Origin: an uncultured Duncaniella sp.
GTDB lineage: Bacteria; Bacteroidota; Bacteroidia; Bacteroidales; Muribaculaceae
Direction: 5' to 3'
Assembly (NCBI GenBank): GCA_910578615.1
Contig: CAJTRI010000009.1
Span: 40,152 to 104,151 of the forward strand
DNA: 64,000 nt
Under the pieces are notes generated by a model that was given only the letters and a program-made list of their open reading frames with translations, was not told where the DNA came from and searched no databases. The position numbers and the translations under genes are program-made. Positions 1 to 8,681 of this stretch are shown piece by piece. Position 1 is the first letter of the stretch. Each line of letters starts with the position of its first letter.

Positions 1-1885
1 TCATCGAACCTTTATCACCTTCACCCTGTTTTCTTACAGAAATTTCTCCGTTTTCGGACTCTTTTTCACCTACAATGAGCATATAGGGTATCCTTTTCAG
101 CTCATTGTCGCGAATTTTCTTTCCGATTTTCTCATTTCTGTCATCTACATGGGTGCGGATGTCAAGGTCGTTGAGCTGTCTTGCCACCTCGTAGGCATAG
201 TCGTTGAACTTCTCCGAGATGGGAAGTATTACAGCCTGTTCGGGAGCGAGCCAGAGGGGGAAGCGACCGGCTGTATGTTCAAGAAGCACAGCGACGAAAC
301 GCTCCATCGAGCCGAAAGGCGCGCGGTGTATCATCACAGGACGGTGCTTCTGGTTGTCCGATCCTGTATATTCGAGCTGGAAACGCTCGGGAAGGTTATA
401 GTCCACCTGTATGGTTCCGAGCTGCCAGCGACGTCCGAGGGCGTCCTTGACCATAAAGTCAAGTTTCGGGCCATAGAACGCGGCCTCGCCAAGTTCAGTG
501 CGGGCATTCAGCCCCTTTTCGGCACAAGCCTCGATAATGGCCTGTTCGGCAAGATGCCAGTTTTCATCAGACCCGATGTATTTCTCCTTGTGCTCGGGAT
601 CGCGAAGTGATATCTGAGCCTCGAAGTTGTCAAATTTCAGAGCTTTAAAGATATAGAAGATTATATCCATAACCTTCAAGAACTCACCCTTGATCTGGTC
701 TGGAGCACAATAGATATGGGCGTCATCCTGCGTGAAACCGCGAACGCGTGTCAGACCGTGAAGCTCGCCGCTCTGCTCGTAGCGATAGACAGTGCCGAAC
801 TCGGCAAGACGCAGCGGAAGGTCGCGGTATGAGCGCGGCAGTGCGCGGAATATCTCGCAGTGGTGAGGGCAGTTCATCGGTTTGAGGAGGTATTCCTCAC
901 CTTCCTCGGGAGTATGGATAGGCTGGAAAGAATCCTTGCCATACTTGGCATAGTGGCCCGAAGTCACATAAAGGTTCTTGTTGCCGATATGAGGGGTGAT
1001 TACCTGCTGATAGCCGTATTTCTTCTGTATCTTGCGGAGGAACTGTTCGAGGCGGTCTCGCAGCGCTGTGCCTTTCGGCAGCCAGAGAGGCAGACCGGCA
1101 CCTACATTTGGCGAGAAGGCAAAGAGTTCCATCTCGCGGCCAAGCTTGCGGTGGTCACGCTTTTTGGCCTCTTCGAGCAGGACGAGATATTCGTCAAGCA
1201 TCTTCTGTTTGGGGAATGTGATACCGTAGACGCGCACGAGCTGGTTGCGCTTCTCGTCACCACGCCAGTAGGCTCCGGCAAGAGATGTGACCTTGACAGC
1301 CTTGATGGGAGCCGTGGTGGGAATATGCGGGCCTCGGCAGAGGTCGGTGAAAGCACCCTGCGTATAGGTCGTGATGCTTCCGTCTTCAAGCTCCGATATA
1401 AGCTCGCATTTATATTCTTCGCCGCGTTCGCCGAACAACTTCATAGCATCGGCCTTTGAGATGTCGGCACGTACTATGGGCTGCTTGGTGCGGGCAAGTT
1501 CAAGCATTTTCTTCTCGATCTTAGGGAAATCAGCGGAAGTGATTGTGTGTTCTCCCGGATCGATGTCATAATAAAAACCGTTCTCTATGGCTGGGCCGAT
1601 ACCGAATTTCACTCCGGGATACAACTCTTGGAGTGCCTCGGCGAGAAGGTGGGCCGACGAGTGCCAGAATGCATGTTTACCTTCCGAATCCTCCCATTTG
1701 TAGAGGCGGATGGCTGCATCGGTATCGATGGGACGAGTGAGATCCCATTCCTTGTCGTTGACTGAGGCTGCGAGCACGTCGCGGGCCAGCTGGGACGACA
1801 GGCTTTCGGCAACCTGAAGAGGGGTGATACCACTCTCAAACTGCTTGACGCTGCCGTCGGGAAAAGTGATGTTGATCTGTGACAT
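1..1885 (-). CDS. thrS: Threonyl-tRNA synthetase, 3' end cut by the window edge
   Basis: Charges tRNA-Thr with threonine in the cytoplasm. Reading leftward from the ATG at 1885, the frame stays open for 628 codons to base 2. The product starts with a TGS-type domain (MSQINITFPDGSVKQF), followed by the editing-domain motif 'HSSAHLLAEAL' near residue 75. The last visible residues, 'SVRKQGEGDKGSM', match the end of the anticodon-binding domain. The family is about 640 residues long, so only roughly 15-20 residues are missing. The gene is divergent from the GH28 gene, and a consensus promoter lies 60 bases upstream. Nothing looks unusual. Confidence 0.95.
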   Translation of the reverse strand, partial: MSQINITFPDGSVKQFESGITPLQVAESLSSQLARDVLAASVNDKEWDLTRPIDTDAAIRLYKWEDSEGKHAFWHSSAHLLAEALQELYPGVKFGIGPAIENGFYYDIDPGEHTITSADFPKIEKKMLELARTKQPIVRADISKADAMKLFGERGEEYKCELISELEDGSITTYTQGAFTDLCRGPHIPTTAPIKAVKVTSLAGAYWRGDEKRNQLVRVYGITFPKQKMLDEYLVLLEEAKKRDHRKLGREMELFAFSPNVGAGLPLWLPKGTALRDRLEQFLRKIQKKYGYQQVITPHIGNKNLYVTSGHYAKYGKDSFQPIHTPEEGEEYLLKPMNCPHHCEIFRALPRSYRDLPLRLAEFGTVYRYEQSGELHGLTRVRGFTQDDAHIYCAPDQIKGEFLKVMDIIFYIFKALKFDNFEAQISLRDPEHKEKYIGSDENWHLAEQAIIEACAEKGLNARTELGEAAFYGPKLDFMVKDALGRRWQLGTIQVDYNLPERFQLEYTGSDNQKHRPVMIHRAPFGSMERFVAVLLEHTAGRFPLWLAPEQAVILPISEKFNDYAYEVARQLNDLDIRTHVDDRNEKIGKKIRDNELKRIPYMLIVGEKESENGEISVRKQGEGDKGSM

Positions 1886-1943
1886 TATTTTTTAATGTAT
1901 GTTACGGGAGCCATACGGACGACCCCCTCGGGTTTCAAGAGCG

Positions 1944-1973
1944 CAAAGATAAGAAAAATCCTCCGTCCGGCAA
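1944..1973 (-). promoter_or_regulatory. Bacteroidota-type promoter of thrS
   Basis: On the minus strand a TTG (1973-1971) is followed after 19 bases by TATCTTTG (1951-1944), matching TTTG-N19-21-TAnnTTTG. Transcription would start near 1938, giving a leader of about 50 bases. Confidence 0.7.
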
Positions 1974-2010
1974 TGCAAAAAGAGAGGAATCGCAGTGACA
2001 ACAATCAGAA

Positions 2011-2042
2011 TTTGATTATGTTGGCGGAAAATGTTAACTTTG
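2011..2042 (+). promoter_or_regulatory. Bacteroidota-type promoter of the GH28 gene
   Basis: TTTG at 2011-2014, a 20-base spacer and TAACTTTG at 2035-2042 form a perfect consensus. The in-frame ATG at 2031 lies inside this promoter, so it cannot be the real start; the ATG at 2067 is used. Confidence 0.8.
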
Positions 2043-2066
2043 CACAAAAGACAATACCTTAAATTT

Positions 2067-3404
2067 ATGAAAACTGTCAAAATCATGTTGGCACTGGCAA
2101 TGCTTGTCAGCTGTATGAATCTTAACGCGCAGACCATGCCTGCCGAAATCGAACCTGTGAAGGCTCCGTTCGACATGCCGCAACTTTCGCGTCCCGTAAT
2201 CCCGGAACGATCAATACGCATAGACAAGACAGGCGCCAGACAAGGCGTACTCTCCACAAAGTCCATTCAAAAAGCAATCGACAGACTGGCCGCCAAAGGG
2301 GGCGGCACGGTAATAATCCCGGAAGGCAAATGGCTCACAGGGCGAATAACGCTGAAAAGCAACATCCGCCTGCAAATTGACAAAGGCGCCGAACTCCGTT
2401 TCAGCGGCGACGTGAAGGACTATCTGCCCGTGGTGTTTACACGCAACGAGGGTATCGACATCTACTCGCTCGGGGCCATGATATATGCCGACGGAGTAGA
2501 GAACATAGCCCTGACAGGAGAGGGAAAACTCATTGGGCCCGGCTATGACTGCGAGATCAGCCTCCGCAAAGAAGGGGGCATCAGCGAGGAAGTAGGAAAA
2601 ATTCCTCTCGAACAACGCGTGTATGACGGAAGCAACGACGCCCTCGTGTTCCTGCCCGTCTTCTTCGGCCCTATAAACAGCCGGAACATACTCGTAGAAG
2701 GTGTCACGTTTGAACACTCTATATTCTGGAATATAGTTCCCACCTATTGCGAGAACATCATCATACGCGGTGTCACCGTCAACAGTTTCGGCACAAGCCG
2801 CACGGACGGCATAGACATTGACTCTTCTGTCAATGCACTCATAGAATACACTACCCTTGATTGTGGCGATGACTGCTTCACACTCAAATCAGGACGCGGA
2901 ATCGACGGAGTCACCAGAGGACGCCCGACAGGTAATGTGGTCATACGCCACTGCCGTGTGAAACGTGGCGTCGGGGGCATCACCATGGGCACGGAGACAG
3001 CCGCCGGAATCAGGAATGTCTACATGCACGACTGCGTGATGGAAAATCCGTCATTCCCATTCTATGTGAAAACACGCCGGCCGCGCGGAGGTGGTGCCGA
3101 GAATGTGACCGTAGAGCGCATACTTATAGAGAACAGCCGAAAGACGGTGTTCAAATTCGACATGCTCGGCTCTGTCGAATGGATAGGCGAACTCGCCGAG
3201 AGACATCCAGCAAGGCCGATAGGCAAGCTCACGCCGAAATTCTCCGATATGACATTCAGAGATATCGAGATAAGGCAGTGTCCGGCCCTCATAAACGCAA
3301 AAGGCCTACCAGAACAGCCCATCGAGGGCCTGACCTTTGAAAACATCAAATCACCCAACATGCAGATGCAGTTACAGGACGTTGGCTCACTCGTATTTAA
3401 ATAA
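2067..3404 (+). CDS. Secreted glycoside hydrolase family 28 (polygalacturonase-like)
   Basis: Probable exported pectin- or glycan-cleaving enzyme of 445 residues. The start at 2067 gives a clean signal peptide (KIMLALAMLVSCMNLNAQ) and lies downstream of the promoter. The parallel beta-helix shows the GH28 active-site series: a variant 'RTDGID' (Asp247, in place of NTD), 'CGDDCF' (Asp268-Asp269), a 'GVGGITMGTE' segment where GHG is usual, and 'YVKTRR' for RIK. The loss of the GHG histidine is as read from sequence and is also seen in divergent GH28 members, so the substrate need not be polygalacturonate. It stands alone, divergent from thrS, and is not part of the sugar locus at 15-32 kb. Confidence 0.85.
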   Translation: MKTVKIMLALAMLVSCMNLNAQTMPAEIEPVKAPFDMPQLSRPVIPERSIRIDKTGARQGVLSTKSIQKAIDRLAAKGGGTVIIPEGKWLTGRITLKSNIRLQIDKGAELRFSGDVKDYLPVVFTRNEGIDIYSLGAMIYADGVENIALTGEGKLIGPGYDCEISLRKEGGISEEVGKIPLEQRVYDGSNDALVFLPVFFGPINSRNILVEGVTFEHSIFWNIVPTYCENIIIRGVTVNSFGTSRTDGIDIDSSVNALIEYTTLDCGDDCFTLKSGRGIDGVTRGRPTGNVVIRHCRVKRGVGGITMGTETAAGIRNVYMHDCVMENPSFPFYVKTRRPRGGGAENVTVERILIENSRKTVFKFDMLGSVEWIGELAERHPARPIGKLTPKFSDMTFRDIEIRQCPALINAKGLPEQPIEGLTFENIKSPNMQMQLQDVGSLVFK

Positions 3405-3412
3405 TCGCCGTC

Positions 3413-3442
3413 TTGCCGTAAGGATTATTCTTTGTAACTTTG
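3413..3442 (+). promoter_or_regulatory. Bacteroidota-type promoter of dnaG
   Basis: TTG at 3413-3415, a 19-base spacer and TAACTTTG at 3435-3442. The predicted start near 3449 is just ahead of a strong hairpin in the leader. Confidence 0.75.
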
Positions 3443-3456
3443 CATACGAAAGCCCT

Positions 3457-3489
3457 GAACCGATGGAAACACGACCTTTCCATCGGTTC
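3457..3489 (+). promoter_or_regulatory. Perfect 13-bp hairpin in the dnaG leader
   Basis: Bases 3457-3469 are exactly complementary to 3477-3489 with a 7-base loop. It falls within the predicted leader between the promoter (TSS near 3449) and the dnaG ATG at 3531. No U-tract follows, so it does not look like an ordinary terminator. It could instead stabilise the mRNA or bind a regulator. Confidence 0.5.
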
Positions 3490-3530
3490 TGCCGGCCTTA
3501 ACGGTTTAAAGAAACGGTAACACAAGGTAT

Positions 3531-5702
3531 ATGAGGAAGATAAGCAGTGCCACAGTCCAGCGCATACTTGAAGCTTCGGACATAGTGGAAGTCGTAGGCG
3601 ATTTCGTAAGCCTGAAACGACGGGGGGCCAACTGGGTGGGTCTGTGCCCGTTTCACAACGACCGTTCTCCTTCGTTCTATGTCTCCAAGTCAAAGGGGGT
3701 CTGCAAATGTTTCAGTTGCGGGGAGGGTGGCAGTGCTGTCAACTTCGTCATGAAGCTGGAACAGCTGACCTACTACGAGGCACTGCGTTATCTTGCACGA
3801 AAATACAACATCGACATAGAGGAGCGCGAGCTGACAGACGAAGAACTACGGGCCGAAAGTGCACGAGAGAACATGATGGCCGTCAACGACTTCGCAATGC
3901 GTTTCTTCGAAAAGCACATGCTTGAATCAGAGGAAGGACGCAACATAGGCCTCGGCTACTTCCGCTATCGCGGCATTTCCGACCAGATGATCGAAAGATT
4001 CCACCTCGGATTTGCCCCGGAAGCCCGTGACGCGCTCTTCCGAAAAGCCTTGGAGAGAGGATATAGCGAGGAATATCTCGTTTCCACAGGCCTGTGCAGC
4101 AAAACCGAAGACGGAAAAATATTCGACCGTTTCCGTGGACGTGTGATTTACCCGATTCTGACACTGTCAGGAAAGGTGGTGGCCTTCGGAGGACGCACAC
4201 TTAGAAAAGAAAAGACGATAGCCAAGTATGTCAACTCCCCTGAGAGCGAGATATATTCCAAACGCAGAGAGCTATACGGTCTCTACCAGGCAAAACAGGC
4301 CATCTCAAAGGTAGGAAAATGCATTATCGTCGAGGGATACATGGACGTCATATCCATGCATCAGGCCGGAATATGCAACGTTGTGGCCTCGTCAGGCACG
4401 GCTCTTACCGTTGAACAGGTCAGACTCATAAAAAGATTCACATCAAACGTCACACTGATATATGACGCCGATGCGGCCGGCATAAAGGCCTCCCTGCGAG
4501 GTATCGAACTATTGCTCCAAGACGGCATAGACATCAAAGTGCTCCTGCTCCCTGAGGGAGAAGATCCCGATTCCTATGCGCAGAACCATAGCTCCACCGA
4601 AGTAGAGGAATTCATATCCTCCAACGAGACTGACTTTGTCACATTCATGGCGCGCATACTCATGCGCGAGGCGGCAGATGACCCGGCCCACCGTGCACGC
4701 GTGATAACACGCATTGTCAAGACCATAGCACTCATACCCAACGAAATCTCACGCAGTGTCTATATCCAGGAATGTTCGAGAATACTGTTTATCTCTGAAG
4801 ACGTTCTACAACGCGAGGTGGGCAGAAGCGTCAACGAACTCGCTCTGAAAAGCCGCGAGGACAAGATGAGGGCCGAGTCGCTAACCACACAACCCTCAGT
4901 CCCGACTACCGAGCCGCAGGATGACGCAAGACAGACAACGACAGCAAGGCCCGACGGACATGCCGCCGACCTGCGGCCCTATGAGATGTCACTGATGAAA
5001 CTCGTGGCACGCTATGGTAACTATGCCTTTGCCGAAAGTATTGACGAGGAGGGTAACTCAGTGCCTGTGACAGTACTCCAATACATCAACGACGACCTCG
5101 TAAACGACAATATTTCCATCTCCAACCCCGACCTCTCCCACTTCTTGCACGAGGCTCTCTCCATAAGCCGGCGGTCTTGGGCAGAAGACATGCAGCGCGA
5201 GGGAGAGCGTCTGAGAGGCATACGTGCCGAAGCCTTCTCAGCAGGAGTAGAAGAGATCAGAGGCAAGGCAAACGATGTAGGAAGCATCTCGGCCATGGAA
5301 CGCTCCCTTACAGAACGCCTCGATGCGGAATACGCCAAGGGCATAGAGGACTATGCCGCCGGCTACCTGTCACGGCTCATGTGCTCTTCGGCTGACGATA
5401 TCGTGCGCAATCTCGCAACCGAACTCGTGGTGGAGAAACATATATTAAGCAAGGTACACACAAAATATGCCCACGTAGAGACCGAACAGGAACTTCTCGG
5501 CGAGCTTGTTCCCCGCGCTCTTCACGAACTCAAAGACGCCATAATATGGACTCGCATAAAAGATGTAAAGGCCGAACTTTCTGCCTGTGCCTCCGACTAC
5601 GCCAGAGTTCTCGAACTCATGGCCCGCATCAAAGAACTTGAAACAATGCGAAGCGGACTCGCCAAACTCATCGGAGACCGCGTAGTGGCCCCTCGCAAAT
5701 AA
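3531..5702 (+). CDS. dnaG: DNA primase DnaG
   Basis: Makes RNA primers for replication together with the replicative helicase. It is 723 residues long. The N-terminal CHC2 zinc finger has Cys39, His42, Cys60 and Cys63. The catalytic TOPRIM core shows 'VEGYMDV' with Glu268 and 'DADAAG' with Asp312/Asp314. The C-terminal part (about 480-723) is the divergent helicase-binding region, separated from the core by a Thr/Pro/Asp-rich linker near residues 435-475. It sits between an unrelated hydrolase gene and a small membrane gene and has its own promoter. It is not in the classic rpsU-dnaG-rpoD macromolecular-synthesis operon. Confidence 0.97.
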   Translation: MRKISSATVQRILEASDIVEVVGDFVSLKRRGANWVGLCPFHNDRSPSFYVSKSKGVCKCFSCGEGGSAVNFVMKLEQLTYYEALRYLARKYNIDIEERELTDEELRAESARENMMAVNDFAMRFFEKHMLESEEGRNIGLGYFRYRGISDQMIERFHLGFAPEARDALFRKALERGYSEEYLVSTGLCSKTEDGKIFDRFRGRVIYPILTLSGKVVAFGGRTLRKEKTIAKYVNSPESEIYSKRRELYGLYQAKQAISKVGKCIIVEGYMDVISMHQAGICNVVASSGTALTVEQVRLIKRFTSNVTLIYDADAAGIKASLRGIELLLQDGIDIKVLLLPEGEDPDSYAQNHSSTEVEEFISSNETDFVTFMARILMREAADDPAHRARVITRIVKTIALIPNEISRSVYIQECSRILFISEDVLQREVGRSVNELALKSREDKMRAESLTTQPSVPTTEPQDDARQTTTARPDGHAADLRPYEMSLMKLVARYGNYAFAESIDEEGNSVPVTVLQYINDDLVNDNISISNPDLSHFLHEALSISRRSWAEDMQREGERLRGIRAEAFSAGVEEIRGKANDVGSISAMERSLTERLDAEYAKGIEDYAAGYLSRLMCSSADDIVRNLATELVVEKHILSKVHTKYAHVETEQELLGELVPRALHELKDAIIWTRIKDVKAELSACASDYARVLELMARIKELETMRSGLAKLIGDRVVAPRK

Positions 5703-5764
5703 TCTTTATTAATCGGCCCGGACACAACCGCATCCAGTCCCAGCCACACCATATGTTCTGATAT

Positions 5765-5796
5765 TTTGCAAAACCGTTGCTTTTTCCGTATCTTTA
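5765..5796 (+). promoter_or_regulatory. Promoter of the small membrane protein gene
   Basis: TTTG 5765-5768, a 20-base spacer and TATCTTTA 5789-5796. The last base departs from consensus. An in-frame ATG at 5777 lies inside this element, favouring the start at 5822. Confidence 0.5.
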
Positions 5797-5821
5797 CATC
5801 ACAACCGATAAATCACCAAAA

Positions 5822-5992
5822 ATGGACACGTGGGCACCTTTTATAATCAGTTTCATATCTGCACAATGCGGGCTGATAATTACCGAAAAGCTACTACATA
5901 AACGTATCAAATCAAATATACTCCGATTGATAATCACGATTGCAGTAGCCATAATCATCTCATGCACGATTGTCTTTATTAAAAATTATTAA
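5822..5992 (+). CDS. Small two-helix membrane protein, unknown function
   Basis: A 56-residue protein read from the ATG at 5822. It has two hydrophobic stretches, about residues 5-21 and 33-52, joined by a basic turn (LLHKRIKSN), so a helical hairpin in the inner membrane is expected. I do not recognise the family. A promoter-like element ends 25 bases upstream and the reading frame is open, but there is no partner gene: it stands alone between dnaG and a transposase remnant. Small-toxin or envelope roles are possible but not shown by the sequence. Confidence 0.45.
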   Translation: MDTWAPFIISFISAQCGLIITEKLLHKRIKSNILRLIITIAVAIIISCTIVFIKNY

Positions 5993-6055
5993 AAACGATT
6001 GTTAACGTGAGTGAGTTTCCGAAGAGTAATTACCAGTACTGCGTCCATCAGCATC

Positions 6056-6390
6056 TCATTGGCAGATTTGGTTGTTTCCTGATAGTTTCGACATAATTTC
6101 CTGATTTAAAGCCCTCTCCACGATACATATTTTCTTGGCCGGAGTTGTGGATGCTCCCAATATGTCACCATTTTTATCGATTATTATGTTGCGCTTCAAA
6201 CCTTTGACATTTTTGTTCCCGTCAATTCCTTTCTGAGAGCGAAGCAATGCTGAGCGGGTTCTTTGACTGTCAATCGCCACTATGGTTGGAGAGATTCTCC
6301 TCCTTTGAGCCTTCCCAAAGTCCTCAAGTTCAGAAAACGTATCCATTGCACCCCGGCGTCTGAAAATAGTGGATGCTTCGTGCTCACAGA
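6056..6390 (-). pseudogene. IS5-family transposase remnant
   Basis: On the minus strand the fragment reads 'PTIVAIDSQRTRSALL', then 'GIDGNKNVKGLKRNIIID' and 'NGDILG'. This is the characteristic DSQ...G.DG.K.VKG.KR.I.D core of IS5-type DDE transposases, including the first catalytic Asp. The reading runs off family after 'TPAKK' and stops at 6056, and the N-terminal and C-terminal thirds are missing. It abuts the truncated secreted-protein gene on the other strand, so a past insertion or deletion probably broke both. Confidence 0.65.
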
Positions 6391-6480
6391 ACGGGACACG
6401 GGCGGGATATGCATATTCCAAGAAGACATTTACATGGCCGACTTCGCGGACGGCCACACTCCACCCCGAAAGGAGGGAGA

Positions 6481-7158
6481 TCCCGTGAGGCTGACAAATC
6501 TTATTGCAGCGGCGAATTCCACTACATTATCAACGACGGCACACCCCTCAGGCCAGACGAGGTGGTATCCGAGGGCAGGACGGTCAGAGTTCCGACCAGC
6601 GCCGGAGGTGTCGTGCTGCCCTATTACGGCAGCGGAAACACACTGTGGGCCGTGCCCGTGGTAACGCAGTTCGCAGAGGCCTTCCGCAACAGCCTGTTCA
6701 CGGCCGACCTGTCGCGTCCGGTGCTCGAAGAGGGCGAGGGGGTGTTCGTACATCCGACCGAGGATCCGAATGAGGGTGCCGCGATAGACTTCCGCAGAGG
6801 AAGGGGGGTAAGGATCATATATACACTTGACGGGACTGACCCGGCCGACGCGGGGGCAGCCTCACGCTCGGAAGAAAGCGTGTACGACCTTGACAGGACA
6901 CCGATCGTCTTTAACAACGAGGAGCTGACGGTGGTCTACCGTGCCGTCAAGGCCGGATACGCCCCGTCGGAACCGAGGACGCTCGAGATCTCCGCCGAGG
7001 GACGGATACCGACATCCCTCGACACGGCGCCCTCCGACGGCTGCACGGAAGAGCCTGAATATTACGACCTCAGGGGAGTTCGCATCCACACACCGCCGCT
7101 CCCGGGAATATACATAAAGCGTCAGGGCACAAAAACCTCCAAGATTGTTGTGAGATAG
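6481..7158 (+). pseudogene. 3' remnant of a secreted surface-protein gene
   Basis: The frame encodes a C-terminal piece of a secreted protein with no credible start or signal peptide. 'RIIYTLDGTDPA' resembles the chitobiase/beta-hexosaminidase C-terminal repeat. The end, 'YYDLRGVRI...PGIYIKRQ', is the C-terminal domain found on many exported proteins of this bacterial group; a related end occurs on the C10 protease in this window. Before about 6481 the frame becomes arginine-rich nonsense while another frame looks more protein-like, which suggests a frameshift. It directly follows the IS5 remnant, so the 5' part was probably lost there. The base composition is visibly GC-richer than the neighbouring genes. 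Confidence 0.6.
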
Positions 7159-7226
7159 GCACATACCGGCATCCGGGAATACACAAAGCAAAACAGATAT
7201 AAAAATTTATCCCGTTTAAAGTCAAG

Positions 7227-7258
7227 GAGGTTGTGTCTTAATTTTATGACACAGCCTC
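7227..7258 (+). terminator. Inverted repeat, probable terminator
   Basis: Stem 7227-7237 pairs with 7248-7258 (one G-T pair) around an AT-rich loop and is followed by TTTG. Such 'GAGGCTGTGTC'-like sequences also occur at IS ends, so it could be a leftover IS terminus. The rest of the 335-base gap (7159-7493) holds only the promoter listed next. Confidence 0.45.
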
Positions 7259-7374
7259 TTTGTAGTATACTATCAGGGCATTTTATTTGATTTTTTGAGT
7301 GTCTTGAATCTGCTTTCAATTTTTCAAACCTAAAAAACTTTCGTAGAATTCATCTGACAAGTGGAAAAATTTTG

Positions 7375-7382
7375 TAACTTTG
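7375..7382 (+). promoter_or_regulatory. Promoter -7 box of the PfpI-family gene
   Basis: TAACTTTG at 7375-7382. The -33 region is weak (CTG at 7354-7356). It would give a leader of about 105 bases before the ATG at 7494. Confidence 0.5.
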
Positions 7383-7493
7383 TAATCGGTGGGCATTGCG
7401 ATAACTGTATGTATCTGGACACCATGATAGTTATTACGGGATTATACGTTTTGCAGTGTCGCCGATATTACAAAAACACTTGGTTTTACGATA

Positions 7494-8099
7494 ATGAGCA
7501 ACGAGATTCTTTATATACTTCTGCCTGATTATGCGGCGCATGAGTCGGTATATCTTTCAGAGGCAGTCGCATCTGATGAATGTGCCTTGAAAGAAAATCC
7601 CAAGTACGTCAACAAGATCGTGGCTCCCACTTTGGAGCCTGTTAAATCAATCGGTGGATTCAGGACGCTTCCTGATTACTCGTTTGATAATATGCCGGAT
7701 GATTATGCGGCCTTGGTGTTGATTGGTGGTTTCGGATGGACTACGCCTGTGGCTGATAGGATGGTGCCTGTTGTAAAGAGTGCCATTGAACGCGGCAAGG
7801 TTGTAGGGGCGATCTGTAACGGAGCATCTTTTATGGCAAAACACGGTTTTCTAAACAGCGTCAGACATACCGGCAACGGAGTGGAACAACTCAAACTATG
7901 GGGTGGTGAAAACTATACCAATGCAGACGGTTATATTCACGCCCAAGCCGTGAGTGAAAATAATATAGTGACTGCCAACGGTTCGGCAACCCTTGAATTT
8001 GCAAGGGAGCTTCTTATATTGCTCGAAAACGATACGCCTGAACGCATCGAAATGTATTATCAGTTCAATAAGTCAGGATTTTGCAGCTTATTTGGGTAG
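7494..8099 (+). CDS. DJ-1/PfpI (class I glutamine amidotransferase-like) protein
   Basis: A 201-residue flavodoxin-like alpha/beta protein of the DJ-1/PfpI superfamily. The nucleophile-elbow motif 'GAICNGASF' carries Cys108, and the sheet core 'DYAALVLIGGFGW' is typical. Members act as cysteine hydrolases, glyoxalase-like enzymes or stress chaperones, and the sequence alone does not choose among these. A P-loop kinase gene begins 17 bases after its stop and a membrane protein follows, so the three are probably co-transcribed from the promoter at 7375. Confidence 0.8.
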   Translation: MSNEILYILLPDYAAHESVYLSEAVASDECALKENPKYVNKIVAPTLEPVKSIGGFRTLPDYSFDNMPDDYAALVLIGGFGWTTPVADRMVPVVKSAIERGKVVGAICNGASFMAKHGFLNSVRHTGNGVEQLKLWGGENYTNADGYIHAQAVSENNIVTANGSATLEFARELLILLENDTPERIEMYYQFNKSGFCSLFG

Positions 8100-8116
8100 G
8101 CTATCCGTAACGGAGT

Positions 8117-8608
8117 ATGAAGAAGGTTATCGTCATCGGCTGTCCGGGAGCAGGAAAAAGCACTTTTTCAAGAAAACTGGCGGAGAAAACAGGACTACCT
8201 CTCGTTTATCTTGATATGATATGGCATCTTCCGGACAGAACAACTCTAAGCAGAGAGGAATTTGTCAGGAGGATTGACGAAGTCACTGTTGGGGATGAAT
8301 GGATTATTGATGGGAATTATCTTCACACGCTTCCATTAAGGCTCAGCCGTTGCGATACAGTCTTTTTCTTTGACCTGCCACTCGAAATATGTCTTGACGG
8401 TGCGGAAGAGCGGATAGGAAAGGAGCGCGCGGATATGCCATGGACTGACAGCCGGATTGATCCTGATTTTCGTCAATGGATTATGGATTTTCCGACACAA
8501 CAGACACCTTTGATACGCAAGATGATTGCGGAATATGAAAAACAGGTTGATGTGATTGTGTTTAATACAAGAGAGGATTCGGACGCGTTTATTGATTACA
8601 TTAATTAA
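8117..8608 (+). CDS. P-loop adenylate-kinase-like NTPase (FlaR/topology-modulation type)
   Basis: A 163-residue cytoplasmic protein with a Walker A motif at the extreme N-terminus (GCPGAGKST) and an adenylate-kinase-like layout. 'LVYLDMIWHLP' is followed by 'EWIIDGNY', the pattern annotated as 'topology modulation protein' or AAA-type small kinase in many bacteria. The substrate is unknown. The Arg-rich lid 'ERIGKERADMPW' is visible near residue 100. It follows the PfpI-like gene by 17 bases, which implies co-expression. Confidence 0.75.
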   Translation: MKKVIVIGCPGAGKSTFSRKLAEKTGLPLVYLDMIWHLPDRTTLSREEFVRRIDEVTVGDEWIIDGNYLHTLPLRLSRCDTVFFFDLPLEICLDGAEERIGKERADMPWTDSRIDPDFRQWIMDFPTQQTPLIRKMIAEYEKQVDVIVFNTREDSDAFIDYIN

Positions 8609-8681
8609 AAAATATAAAAGCTATGAGAAGGCCAGTCTGGTATGAGACAGGTCTTCTGATTAAATCAGGCGCGACTATCGG

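Noticed and set aside
149..1459. Plus-strand frames of 153 and 199 codons at the left edge
   Set aside because: They are antisense to thrS, which reads cleanly from 1885 to the window edge on the minus strand.
2031..2066. Upstream ATG extending the GH28 protein by 12 residues
   Set aside because: It lies inside a perfect promoter and would bury the signal peptide behind a non-signal extension.
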